DNA of 13,233 nt from Hemicentrotus pulcherrimus (taxonomy: Eukaryota > Echinodermata > Echinoidea > Camarodonta > Strongylocentrotidae), in assembly GCA_003118195.1 (NCBI GenBank), contig BEXV01000734.1:118770-132002 (forward strand), given 5' to 3'. The notes under the pieces are model-generated. The model ran no database searches. It was not told the DNA's origin and saw nothing but the letters and a program-made list of their open reading frames with translations. Positions 1-11,900 of the stretch are shown in pieces (within the stretch, counting starts at the first letter, position 1; each line of letters starts with the position of its first letter). Both the position numbers and the translations under genes were made by a program.

Positions 1-1718
1 GGGGGGGGGCTGGCACTTTTTAAGATAACCTGCTTCAATAGCATTGGCTAAAAGAGTACAGGTATAATAATTACCAACTATTTAACTACCAAGTTGTGTA
101 GCTTCTTAAATAAGTATATGAGAAATTGATTTGCCCCAATTTAGGTTTCTTGAGACTTTGGCATATTAATGATTACATCTAAAAGTATTCAACAAAGGCA
201 CCAACTCAACCAGTCCATCATTCGTAGTTACGAAATAGACAAAGAACGTGAAATTTACAAGGGATATAAATAATTTAGCTATTAACTGTACGTTATGATA
301 AGCTACTGAGTATAACCAGGGACTTGGGATCTGGTATAACCTTTCTTATTTGGAGTGGCATTCAACAAGCCGCTCGTCCACAATGAAAGCACAAGTAGTG
401 ATAATTTCGCAGCACAAACAACGAAATTAAGGTATCACCAATCATATAAAAGTAAAACACGAAGAAAGGTGAGCTCGAGATCTAAGAGCGAAAATGAAAG
501 TCGTAGAACTGTAAACAGTTTCCATTAAAAAAAATTTGCCAATACAGGGCGTAGATACCAAGGACACCGGGGGCGTAAGTGTCTTCCCCATAACATAAAT
601 ACTAAAAAGGAAGGAAAGATAGAAATGGAAAGGAGAGGGAGGTGAAAGGCTTTGATGATTCGCACTTCAATCACGGAGTAAGAATGCCCCCTTCCTGCCG
701 ATGCAAAATAATAACATGTTGGACGATTCTAATCCATTTCTAACCTAAATTTTGATCCCTGTAGATTATTGGGAATGTATTTTTTTCAAAACAATTTTGA
801 ATAATAAAACTATGTAAACTGTGTATGTTAAATATATTTGAACTGCTTTTACAATTGGGTTCTGCTATAAAAATTGATGAATAAATATAATGCCCCCTCA
901 ACGTATTGCCCCCTGCTCCGCCTAAATCACGTGACATTTGCGTACACTTTTATTTTTTTCCTTTGGTTGCAATCACTATCACACCAACCCTTTAACTTCA
1001 CTTTCGATGATCATTAACTTAATAGAGAGATAGAAGGGAAGGAGGGAGAGAGAAAGAAGAAGAGAGAGAGAGAGAGAAATCACCCTTATAATTCGTGGGA
1101 ACAATATATAGAAAGTACAGAATCATAATGCTCCACTTATGATCAGAACAAAATGAATTTATCTATACTCTCGCTTTGGTAACGGTTACATGATAAATAT
1201 GGGTTTTCAGTTCCTCACACTCATACTTACAAAGAAATCTCGATGGATAAAGCGGTTAAATCTCAGCTCATAAAATTTGTTCTGTCCTTCCTCGTTGTAC
1301 ACACAGGGAGTTAATAGGGACCTCCCTGATCTGCCGGAACGTATTTTGTGCTGCGAAAGAGAGCTAGAGTGACAGAAGGCGCCATATAATACCCGTTTTT
1401 CTTTCTTTTCTGAAGTCCGAATGAATTCAGAGATGGTCATTTCCTGATTGGTTTTATGTTCTCACATTCGTGGACTAAACAGCTTGAATAAAATAAGCGG
1501 ACCGATTGCAAGTTTTGCAACTCATCAAGATTTATTCGCCCTCTTCATAGTAATCACCACTCGGCAGATTAAAAAAAGAGCATTTTAGGCCGGGATTTCA
1601 GGACGGTACTTTTCGTCGTCATGTCAGACTTTTGAGTAGTTTCTTGTATTAGGCCTTCAAATGATATAAGAAACTTAATAATTATTTAATTTGTCGGCTG
1701 TATTTCGGGACACGAAAC
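1..1718. other. Upstream non-coding region
   Basis: I see no gene in this stretch. It contains a run of nine G at the very start, purine-rich stretches at 601-650 and 1024-1078, and three TGCCCCC motifs (685, 891, 906) around an AT-rich segment that may be old repeat debris. The part just before the start codon should hold the 5' UTR and promoter. The only TATA-like string nearby is GATATAAG at 1663-1670, which is weak. No transcription start can be fixed from the sequence. Confidence 0.6.
1024..1078. repeat. GA-rich simple repeat upstream of the gene
   Basis: This is about 55 bp of nearly pure purine on the + strand, ending in an uninterrupted GA dinucleotide run, roughly 640 bp before the start codon. 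GA tracts near promoters can bind GAGA-type factors in some animals, but nothing here proves a regulatory role. Confidence 0.8.
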
Positions 1719-1788
1719 ATGTTTTTGCATCGGAATAATCACGTTTTCTTCAGTTCCACTATATATTTGGCGGTGTTTCTCTTCATCG
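1719..1788 (+). CDS. Exon 1: start codon and signal peptide
   Basis: The start is ATG at 1719-1721. An in-frame TGA at 1662-1664 with no ATG between them supports this start. The 23 codons give a short n-region with His4, Arg5 and His8, then a hydrophobic core running through VFFSSTIYLAVFLFI. This core continues into exon 2, where cleavage probably falls near FSHG (residues 25-28). The donor is ATCG|GTAAGA, close to consensus, and leaves phase 1. The next coding exon is 3.4 kb away, a common arrangement for leader exons of Ig receptors. A 5' untranslated exon further upstream cannot be excluded. Confidence 0.78.
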
Positions 1789-4700
1789 GTAAGAAATTAA
1801 AGTTTATGTTTCTGTAATTTGAGAATCATTTTTACATTCATGATATATGTTGATGTGAAAACTTTTATGCATTAATGGACTCTTAAATGAATCGCCCCAA
1901 GATTGATATGTATGCTCAGTACAGGTATAGATTTGTTGTTTCATTTTTCATAATATACAATTTTGAAAGGAAAAGTAACAGCAAAATGATACAAAGATAC
2001 GTTTTGTCGTCAAAATATAAAATCTGAATATTGTCAATCCACATGCTTGAAGTAAGAAAGAAGACAGAGAAAACATGAGATTGAAATATGAAAAAAAGTG
2101 AAATTAGAGTTAAATATTGAGTTAGGTGGTTAAAGGTATACAAGACTATTGTTTTATTTTGTACAGTGAGATAACATTTTACCTTTTATTTGGAATTCCT
2201 TTCTGAGAAGAAAAAACTCATATCAGTGTATACTTTTTTTTCTCGTTTCAAGACGCTTTTTAGCGCGTTACACAAAGACTTTTCGGATTTTTTTTGAGAT
2301 ACGACTTTCTTCTAACCATATACCTTATACCAGTTGATAATCTTTTTTTGTCAATCAGACTGATTATCTAATCATTAATGGAATGATTAAAACGATATCC
2401 ATACATTCTTATAACGACGTGTTGTACACTAAGTATATAGTACATGCGCTTTGTATCTTATTCTGATAAGGCGCTTTATAAATAAAATGTTACTTTTATC
2501 ATGAATAAGGAATTCTTTGCAACATGTAACTAAAATATTATCCATTCATGCAAGTAATACTTCAATAGTCATGATGGCAGGGTATAAACTTTAATCAATC
2601 TCATATTTGGCATTTTACCCAGTCTAAATTTGATTTAATAGGTTTGTCCGATCTTTGTTCTTTGCATTTATGTTAACCTATCCACTTTCCAAATTATGTT
2701 GTTCCGGGATGACAAATTTCGCAATGGTTACAGCAATAGAGTCAATTAACTACCATAGACGGTAATGACATTTGGAGTCATATTACGACTAGTTCTTGAA
2801 TTAGTTGGGGAATTTCAAATAAGAGGGACGAACCCCTCGCAAAAAATTCTGGCATAATTATGAAATGTATGAGATAAAGTTGAGTTCTGGTCATGTGATT
2901 GCATTGTGAAAGAAACGGTGTGGAATCTATCAGAAAAGGTTGATCATCTAGAACATAAGTATTCGTGTGTATTGCAAGGTTCTGGAATCATCAATAAGAA
3001 ATTTGGCCAAAAAGTTACAAGCACTGTACACAGAATGATGTTTATAGGACTACACGAGCACATGGCGAAAAAAAACCTACCCCCGATTTTTACGATGTTT
3101 CATGTCATATTTAGGATATGAAGACATTTGAAGAGCCATGCTTTTCAGGGAACATGTTTAATCTGATGTTCTTCCACCCTTGCATAATAACAATTATAAC
3201 GCTCACAAAATTATTTTTTACCTCTTCCCAGAACTCAACCTTCTCTTTATGAATAATTGTATATCTCTCTCGAAAGCGTTTTCTGCGTCATGCCATGTGA
3301 CATGTCATAATTCTACCACGCCTTTTAGACGTCCTATCGCAAGCTTATTCATTGTACATTGTGTGTAAGCTGATATTTATCTATCATAACTCCGCCCTTT
3401 TGGACTTTAAAAATACGGATATCTTATTGGGGGTGGATAAAAGGTTTTTTCCAGAAAATGATGGGAAGTAGAAAAATAAGAATGGTTGACGTAATCATAA
3501 TATCTTACGCTGCTATATCATGCAACCCTAACTTGTTTCATAACTTTTGGTCAAGGCGATATGTCATCGGACTGTGGATCACATGGTTCGCGGTTCGAGT
3601 CCAGTCGCAGCTGTTTTGGCGAGGCATAAATCTATTATGTATTATTGTATTTTTCCTGTACCCCCAATCTCTCACTTTTTTAATGATTTTATTGTATACT
3701 CTTTGTATTGTGACCGTTTTCTCCTATCTTTGTCATGTAAAGTACTGTCTTGTCCCGTTCTCGTCTCTATTGGCATCCCCCTCCCCCCTTTTAAAAGTTC
3801 TTTTTACGAACTGGTTAATTGAATTACTCATTATTCTTTAGTATCATTCATTCCACACTTGTACAAGCATTGCTTTTTAGTGGACCCATCTATTTCCAAT
3901 ATGTTTGTATTCCTAAATTGTTGTAAATGTTTATAATTGATTTGTAATGTTTTGTTGGAAACATGAATAAATTGAAATTGAATTGGAATTTAATTTGCCA
4001 CTCTCCACCCAGGTGAATGGGTATACCCGGTAGAAAGAACTTTCTCAAATACCAGAGCCCATTATCAAGGTAGCTCGGCTTATGCCGGGGAACAAATTGT
4101 ATACAGCGCTCAGAAACATAAGTATATAAATTAATGTTACTACATGTATCATCATCATCATTATTTTTCTCTCTAAGGTGAGATTTTATTCAATCATTTG
4201 GACTTGGTCGAGCCGAATGACTCAATTTCTCAATGTCTTGCTGTCTAGCTGCATTGATAAAATCATTCTGTGTGTATATGTTATTATAGGAGTCTACGAA
4301 AATTCGCGTCCTACATTTCTAAGTTAGTATAAAGAAGCTTCAACTTCATGTCAAAGATAAACTAGAGTTCTGGTAATGATAGACAATAAATTCTCGCAGA
4401 ATCCAACAAAACTTACACTGAATGTTCAAGATTACAAGTAAAAGACATGTGCCAAACTTTGCCGATTTTGGTACGATTTTAGTCAAACATGTTTAGGGGC
4501 CGAGTAATGAGCATAGAAAGATAAGGAAATCAAGTAAGCCCAACACCATGTGCTTACTTAAACACATGTTACTATATGCAAATGAGAGTTGTGTTTTTTT
4601 AAAATATTTTTTTATTGAAGATGATTCCCAGCAAGTTTGTGTGACGTTGTCTTTATTTTACTGGTTCAAACAACCATGGAGTTACTCCATGAAACAACCA

Positions 4701-5795
4701 AACCACTGCAAGATAAACAATTCAGAATGAATTATAGCCATGTTCTCTCGACATACGGTGCCCATATACCAGAGCTCAAGTTTCTATTTCAGATAAAATC
4801 TGGTTTCTTGTGGCATGCTCGAATGAAAATTATTTGTAAAGATATTACGTAATAGCTTTTTTGAGAATTGTATTACATTTTCTTGTTTAAGAAAAAATAT
4901 AGTGAAATCTTTCTTTTGGAATTGCCCGATCATATTTATTTGTTCGGGATTGCTCATTATTTCAAAGGTTCGTTTTTTTTCTAAAAAATTCTCATTCCGA
5001 GAAATCATAGGGGATTCTCAAAAAAGAAGAAATATGGTTAAACATATTAAAGTAGCATTAATTTTGATGTGTTATTTCACGTGTTCCTATTCTAAAGATA
5101 CGTCATACCGCTTACTTAATATAGACAACTCTGAAATGTTATCTTTCCCTTTAAAATCTTCTTACAGGTTTCTCTCATGGAATCGAAGTTCAAACAGCCA
5201 ACGAAGGTCAGGCTTGGTACGGAGCATCGACCACCTTATCGTGCTCTTACACACCGACATCGTCCAGAAATGATTTCAGTCAACTTATCTGGACAAAAGA
5301 TGGAGAAAACATCTTAGCTATTTGGGATTCTAACGATGATTCGCTTAAGAGGGAGGGCAGATATAGTCTCTCTGTGGACTTCACATCAAGTGGAAACTTA
5401 ACCATCAACGAAGTCCAAATCGACGACGAGGGGATATACATGTGTCAGGTGAAGATAAGAAGAGCTACCCTGAAAAGTTCTAGCATGAATCTGGAAGTGG
5501 TAGCAGGTGAGATTCAAGTTTAATTGATTTATATGATATGACGATAAATGTGTCTTGACTTATGTTTAAAATATATATAATATGTACATGTGTCTAGTTA
5601 GTATGAATTACTTTGTATTATGTTGAAAAATTTAAAAAAAATAAAATGAACAAACAAACAATTTTGTTCTATTTAAACGTCATTTTTATTTATCAAATGA
5701 TACATAATAATTCACTAGTAATAACATTATGCAGTTCTCTATAGCGCATATACTTCCACGGCGTCTCTATATGCGCTTATCATAAAATATCTTTG

Positions 5796-5836
<41 letters not shown>

Positions 5837-5961
5837 TTTTGAGGTAATAATACTCTGGATGTCTCAAATAAAAACATACAAAGAAAGAATTGTGGTAGGG
5901 CAGACGAAGAGAGCGAAAGATATAGAAAAGAGAAAAATAACTTTAAAAGGAAAAGAGAGCA

Positions 5962-5998
<37 letters not shown>

Positions 5999-8900
5999 AT
6001 TGGATGGAACAATAGAAAGAGTGAAAAGGAGGAGAAAGATGGAGAGAAAAAGAAGAGAAAGAGAAAAGTTAAAGTAGAAAGATTAAGTTAAATAGATAGA
6101 GATAAGAAATAGGAGAGAGATGATTGCGAAGAAAAAGGAAACGAAAATAAATGGAGTAAGAGAAAGGGAAGAGAGAGGGAAGAGAGAACGAAGGGAGGAA
6201 GAGAAGCAGCGAAAATCCTGATATAGAAACAGACAATTAAATAGATACGAAAAAGATTAAGAGAGTAAAAAGGAGCCTGGGAAATGAAAAAAGAAGAAGA
6301 TATATTTCAATAAAAATGTATGACATCAAAGGAAAAGGGTAATACAACTCGAAATAGGAAGAATACAAGATCAACGGCCGATTCACAGGCCCGTATTCTA
6401 CTCAAAAATTAAGGAAGACATACTGAGATCTGTGTTTTAATTTGTTAAAAGTGATTTTTGACCAGTGGGTTGGGTTAAAGTGAATAACGGACAGAGTACG
6501 AACCATGGAATCAGTGAATTATCTGTTGCCATCTTTGTCTTTTAATCTTCTTCAGCTCCCAGTGAGCTGATTCTCCGAGGTCAAGCTGGGGACACCCCCG
6601 TCATCATCCACCAGGGCGACGTGACACTCAAACCCGGCTTGGACGCCGAGTTCGTGTGCGAGGCCATCGGATCCAAACCTCCCGTGACGATAGAATGGTA
6701 TTTCGACGACGCTCTCGAGGAGACAGGCCCGGGGACATCAACATCGAATTCGAACGATGCTCGACTTCGAGACACGACATCGTCGTTCGTCATCGCTAAC
6801 CCTGGTCGCTTGCATCACGGAATACTACTGACATGCCAAGCCGTAATGGAAGGGAGATTAGTTCGTAATACAAGCATTGTCATCAATGTAGAAGGTTCGT
6901 GTGTAATGACATGACTTGGACTCCTTGCAGTAAACTTTAATTACGACATAGGAAACTTAAAAAAAAACATTTTGTAAGATAAATCAACGGGTTTGTCAGG
7001 ACAGCGTTAAAGAGAAGGTTGAGTTGTGGGAAGAGGTGAAAAATAATTCGTGAACTTTATCATTTTTCATTATGCAAGTGTGGAAGAACATCAGATAAGA
7101 CATGTTCCCTAAAAAGCATGGCTCTTCAAATGCCTTCATATTCTAAATATGTCATGTTTATCGTAAAACTCGGGGGGGGGGGTTTTTCGCCACGTGTTCA
7201 TGTAGTCCCATATACATCTTTCTGTGTACAGTGTTTGTAACTTTACCAAATTTCTTATCATTTTGATGATTCCAGAACCTTGCAATACACGCAAATTCTT
7301 ATGTGCTAGATGATCAACCTTTTCTGGTCGATTCCACACCGTTTCTTTCACAAAGCAATCGCATGACCAGAACTCAACTTCATCTTTAAAATAGACAGGC
7401 ATAGTAATATGGCATGATATATTTTTACCTCGTCATTATTTTCTTTGAAAAAGTATTACTTAAAAACCCCACTACAATAAGTGTACAGTATTTGGCATTA
7501 GTAGAAAGCATTGACTGGTCGCCACTAAAACAAACAAAGAACATCAACAACATCACAAAAGGGGAAGAAAAATCAAAGCGGGTCCTCAATACTTGAATGT
7601 AATTAAAACAGATGATTAATATGATTCAAAATCGAAAATTAGCTTTACATTTAAAAAAAGACAGACTCGAGCCTTTTCCTCATTCTTGCCCGTGTATTTT
7701 CCTTGATGACAGGAAACTGGGGTTCGCCATCAAGTTAATTACCTTAGCGATTTAGTTCTTAATTCGGCCTAGAAACAAGCGCTGTGTTTTAACACTTGTG
7801 CAAAAGTCATCGTTTTTTTTTAAAGGATTGATGATCAAATTGCTGAAGTTTTGTTAAACTTTTCATTTTCTTCAGAACCACCTGATCAACCAATCAACAT
7901 CCTTGGTCTAGACGATTACGTAAGCTCCTCGGAGCCACAGACGCCATACTGTATCGCTGGTAGCAGCTTTCCAGCCTCCTTCATCACGTGGTCACTCGAT
8001 GAGGAGAACGTGACCGACAACGCCAGAGTGACGACCACGGTGATGACCTCGGGTAAGATGATGGTCATCAGCACATTGGATTACGACCCAATGATGGAGG
8101 ATGACGGAAAGGTCTTGCGATGCAGGGTTGGTCACGTGGCTCTGGCGGAGGACATCATTGCAGAGAAAGCTATCTGTGAGTAACAGAAGATTTTCCCTAT
8201 ATTTGTGGGCACCCCCTCTCTCTTTCTCTCCCCTGTCTCTTATGTTACTTGTTTTGTTACTTCTGTTATTATTATTATGTAGTTAGCTTACAGCAAGATC
8301 TAAAATATTTTCGAAAAATCGACTTATAAGGCTGTTTGAATAGCTTAATCTATCATCTCTTTAAATGTGCGAATATCAAGATAACGTATGTCTATTACAA
8401 TAACGACATAAAATGCTTATTAACTTCATTGTTATATACAATTCTAATATAAAATTTCATAATGTAAATGTCACATTGCATTATTTTATATTTTTTCTCC
8501 TCTTTTCGTTTTCCCTTATTTTTTCCTATTTGTGTTGTTTTCGTTTTTACCATTTGTATAAAACTGCTATTTTGTTTGTAACCACTCTTAATATTAGTCT
8601 GTATTTTTATGTTCTATCCTTATGCAGGACCATTATGTAAAACAGCCTGCGAGCTGATCAATGTTATCCTGCTGAAAGATGTTTTAATAAATGAATGAAT
8701 AAATAAATAACTAACGAACATGTATTAAGTAATCAAAATACTTATAGTGAACTTTGATGTAAAGGATTTGTATGTTGATGATTTATTAATAAAAACATAA
8801 ATAAAAAAAAATAAAAAAAAATACTACGTATTTTCAGTATAAAGATAATGATATTAATACTAGTGGGTTCTTGCATAGCGCTCATGTCTATATCTGGCTT

Positions 8901-11900
8901 GGAAATCCTGGCGCTTTACAATAATTATTACCCCGGCTTTATAAGCATAGCTGCCATTATGGCGCTCCAGCATTTTTTAACGCCAGGTAACTACCTAATC
9001 TGGATCGAGTGTGGCAAATGTAGATTAGTGTCTTGCCACATGCAATAGCACCCGCAGCGGGACGACTCGAACCGTGAACCATGTGACCCACAGTCCTATG
9101 ACGTATCCACTAGACCACGACATCTCCACATATGATGTTGATATTGACAATGCGTTACATTCTCGAAAGTCGTTGCGACCAGGGTTTAAGTTTATCATTG
9201 CTATTTCCAGGTTTGACAGACTCTATGCTGGCCGTGTCAGTGAAGCAAGAACTCTCTACCTCTCTCGTTCTCGATCTAAGCGGCATTCAACACTCTTCGT
9301 CGTGCAGTCTGAGCACCTGCAACACCACGGAAGGTAAGCCGAATAGAAAATTGTTTTGGCCGAAATTGTCCGAAAGTTCATGACACCAATGGCGAAAATC
9401 AACGAGACCGAGATATTCGAACTCGTCTACCCAGCAACCGGGTCGCCCCCCCCCCCAACGTTTGTTTCTTGAATACACAATTTAAGTGAGGCACATGCAG
9501 AAAAGAACGAAAGAACCCCGAAGTCCTCTCCCCAAGCTCCCGAAAGCAGCAAACACCTTTAAAATCGCATTCCTTTATAACCGTATCGAGTTTTTTTTCA
9601 GATAAGCATCCATAAAAATCAAACCAAATAACTTTTTGTCGAAATGACAAAAGAGAAATTATAGATTTTTAATACCCTTTTTTTGAATTATTTTCTTTAT
9701 TCTTTTCAACAACCCTCCAGGTGCTGAATGCATCCAGCAAGATCTCGGCACCAAATACAGCGACGTCGTTGACCACGTGCACGAAGTCCGTAATCTCCTG
9801 GCCTCGACCACCTACGTGGTCGACCTTCGTTGCCGTCATAGGTTGTGCGGGGAGAGCACGGCGAGTACAAGGGCTTCCGTCCCTAGTCCCGCTGTATTTA
9901 TTAATGATCAAGGATCGAATCTACATACGACTTCTGATGGTGAGTCCCCATTTTTATCTTTTTAAAATGTATGTTTGCTGTGTTTGTGTTCGTTTGTTTT
10001 TTCGTTTTATTTCGCCTTTATTTATTTAAAAAAAAAAAAAAATACGTTGTGGAGTTTATTATTCAGGTACGGCGGATTGTGTGCTTGTTTGTTTTATTTC
10101 TGTAATACAAACAAAAAGAATAACATACATAATGAGATTTAAGAATCAGAAACGATGGTTGGCCCGTTTCAGCTCTACCGAATGTGAACATCTGTTATTT
10201 CGTTTTCTGTTTTGCAACTCATATCGAGTGAGAAATTTGTTAATAAACAAAGAGAAAAAAGGCTATCCATTTCCACCTTTATCCAAATCAAAAATAACAT
10301 ATTAATCAGAGCACCCCAGAATTTGTGTACATTGCTAAAATTGCTCTTTCACGCAATTAGGCCATATATCATGTGGGCTACGAAATAAGGCCTAAACAAA
10401 AATGATGTTGTATTGCCCTTTAGATGGTAAAAAAATGGGTCGGAAATCTTTGTTATTTTTATTTAAATTTAAAAGAATAAAATGAAGAAAAAAAACCCCC
10501 TCTTTGAGCTGATATGTTTCAGTTTCTAATGCTTTAATTCATTTTTTGTCTAAAAAACGGTAGGTTTTAAGATTTCTGGGTCGGTCATAAAGGGCAATAC
10601 AGCATCTTTTTAATGCCTAAGGTTCAACCTTTTCTACCGTTTATGTTTTGAGGGTTTTCATTATCGGTTTATTTCATGACCATTTATGCAACATTGTAAA
10701 TAAGCCTTAGAGCTATATCACTGTGAAAAGGTTGGGCAATATTTTTCCAACACTTCGCCCAACGTTGTGCCAATAGTCAACCCAACCATCTATTGGGCAA
10801 TATTTTGCCCAATGGTATTGGTAAACGTAAGTACCCTACTTCACACGTGCATAATTGTTTCGTATTTTGACCAACATTTGGGCAAAGATATGACCCTTCA
10901 ACTGCTCGTCTACGGTAGCCCACTTGTTGGGAAAATCTTGACCAACTGTTGGGCAAAATACGAAAATATTGCCCAATAGATGGTTGGGTTGACTATTGAC
11001 ACAACGTTAGGCAATGTGTTGGAAAATGTTGCCCACCTTTTCGCAGTATACCATAGCGTCTATTGAGAGACAGAAGGGTGTTATTACAGGGATCCGGTAA
11101 CCAAGTCTCAGATTCTGAAACAAGCTTCTGGATTTAGCTCATGCTGCAATGATAATTATAAACCTTAATCACTCAGGAACCCCGTGACTTTTACAAGCCG
11201 ACCGCCTGTCTGATTAATTATCAAGATCTTTATGATTGGAATTACACATTAGGAAAACGGTTTTCAAAACACTACAGTCTATTAGGTGAAACGTATATGG
11301 TAAAAACCGGTCACTCAAGGATTTTTTTTACTTTTTTGAGGCATTTCATGATCATTTCGAAGCACAAATTGTTAGGGCTTCAATATTACACCATATCACA
11401 GACACTGAAAAGGGCCGCGTATTTCAGATTTAACATTGTTAAACGATCCCTAATTTAACATACTAATCGCAAACACACAGCTAAACGGTACTATTACAAT
11501 CAATAGAATTGGGATTTCGGGGGTGTATTCATTAATTTCATCATCCACCATCCCATTCGGTAGCATCTAGGGAGAAGGACCAAATAAACCTACAAGTTTC
11601 CCCATCCCACACTAAAAAAGGCGAAAAATAGTAAAGGCATTTTGAATATGCCGACAAAAATAAAAACTTGTTATCAAGTTATAAACATTTTGTAAACAGG
11701 ATTAACAAGCTATTTTATGAGCAAGATTAAACAATTGCCGAGAAAACGAAAAATCTAAACTATACACATTTACAGATTTGGAATGGCGTGGATGAGGGGC
11801 TGTGGGTTTTATGGCGTGAGTGCGCCCCTCCCACCCTACGCACACACACAACCCTTCCCCCATCATTATATTTAAACGTCTTTGCCTTCCCCCATCACTG

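Noticed and set aside
1207..1440. 77-codon minus-strand open frame upstream of the gene
   Set aside because: No recognisable domain, no splice or promoter context, and composition like the surrounding non-coding DNA.
1663..1670. TATA-like GATATAAG before exon 1
   Set aside because: A weak match in AT-rich DNA with no independent sign of a transcription start; mentioned only under the upstream region.
2807..2816. NF-kB-like string GGGGAATTTC in intron 1
   Set aside because: One mismatch from the consensus and expected by chance in this much sequence; no cluster of related sites.
2906..3121. 71-codon open frame with a related frame on the minus strand at 7136-7402
   Set aside because: Both lie inside copies of the same TIR element. 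Short indels put the two copies in different frames part way through, so the shared reading frame is not conserved as protein.
3458..3841. 127-codon hydrophobic open frame in intron 1
   Set aside because: It spans a SINE head and a T-rich LINE-like fragment; its hydrophobicity comes from T-rich codons and it has no domain features.
4902..5273. 123-codon open frame running into exon 2
   Set aside because: It overlaps exon 2 in a different frame. The exon 2 frame has the Ig signature and correct splice sites, so this frame is a shadow.
5767..6077. Overlapping open frames on both strands in the AT/GA repeat
   Set aside because: Low-complexity translation of microsatellite and polypurine DNA.
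9060..9127. Possible tRNA gene on the minus strand
   Set aside because: tRNA-like head of a SINE with imperfect stems and a matching SINE body attached.
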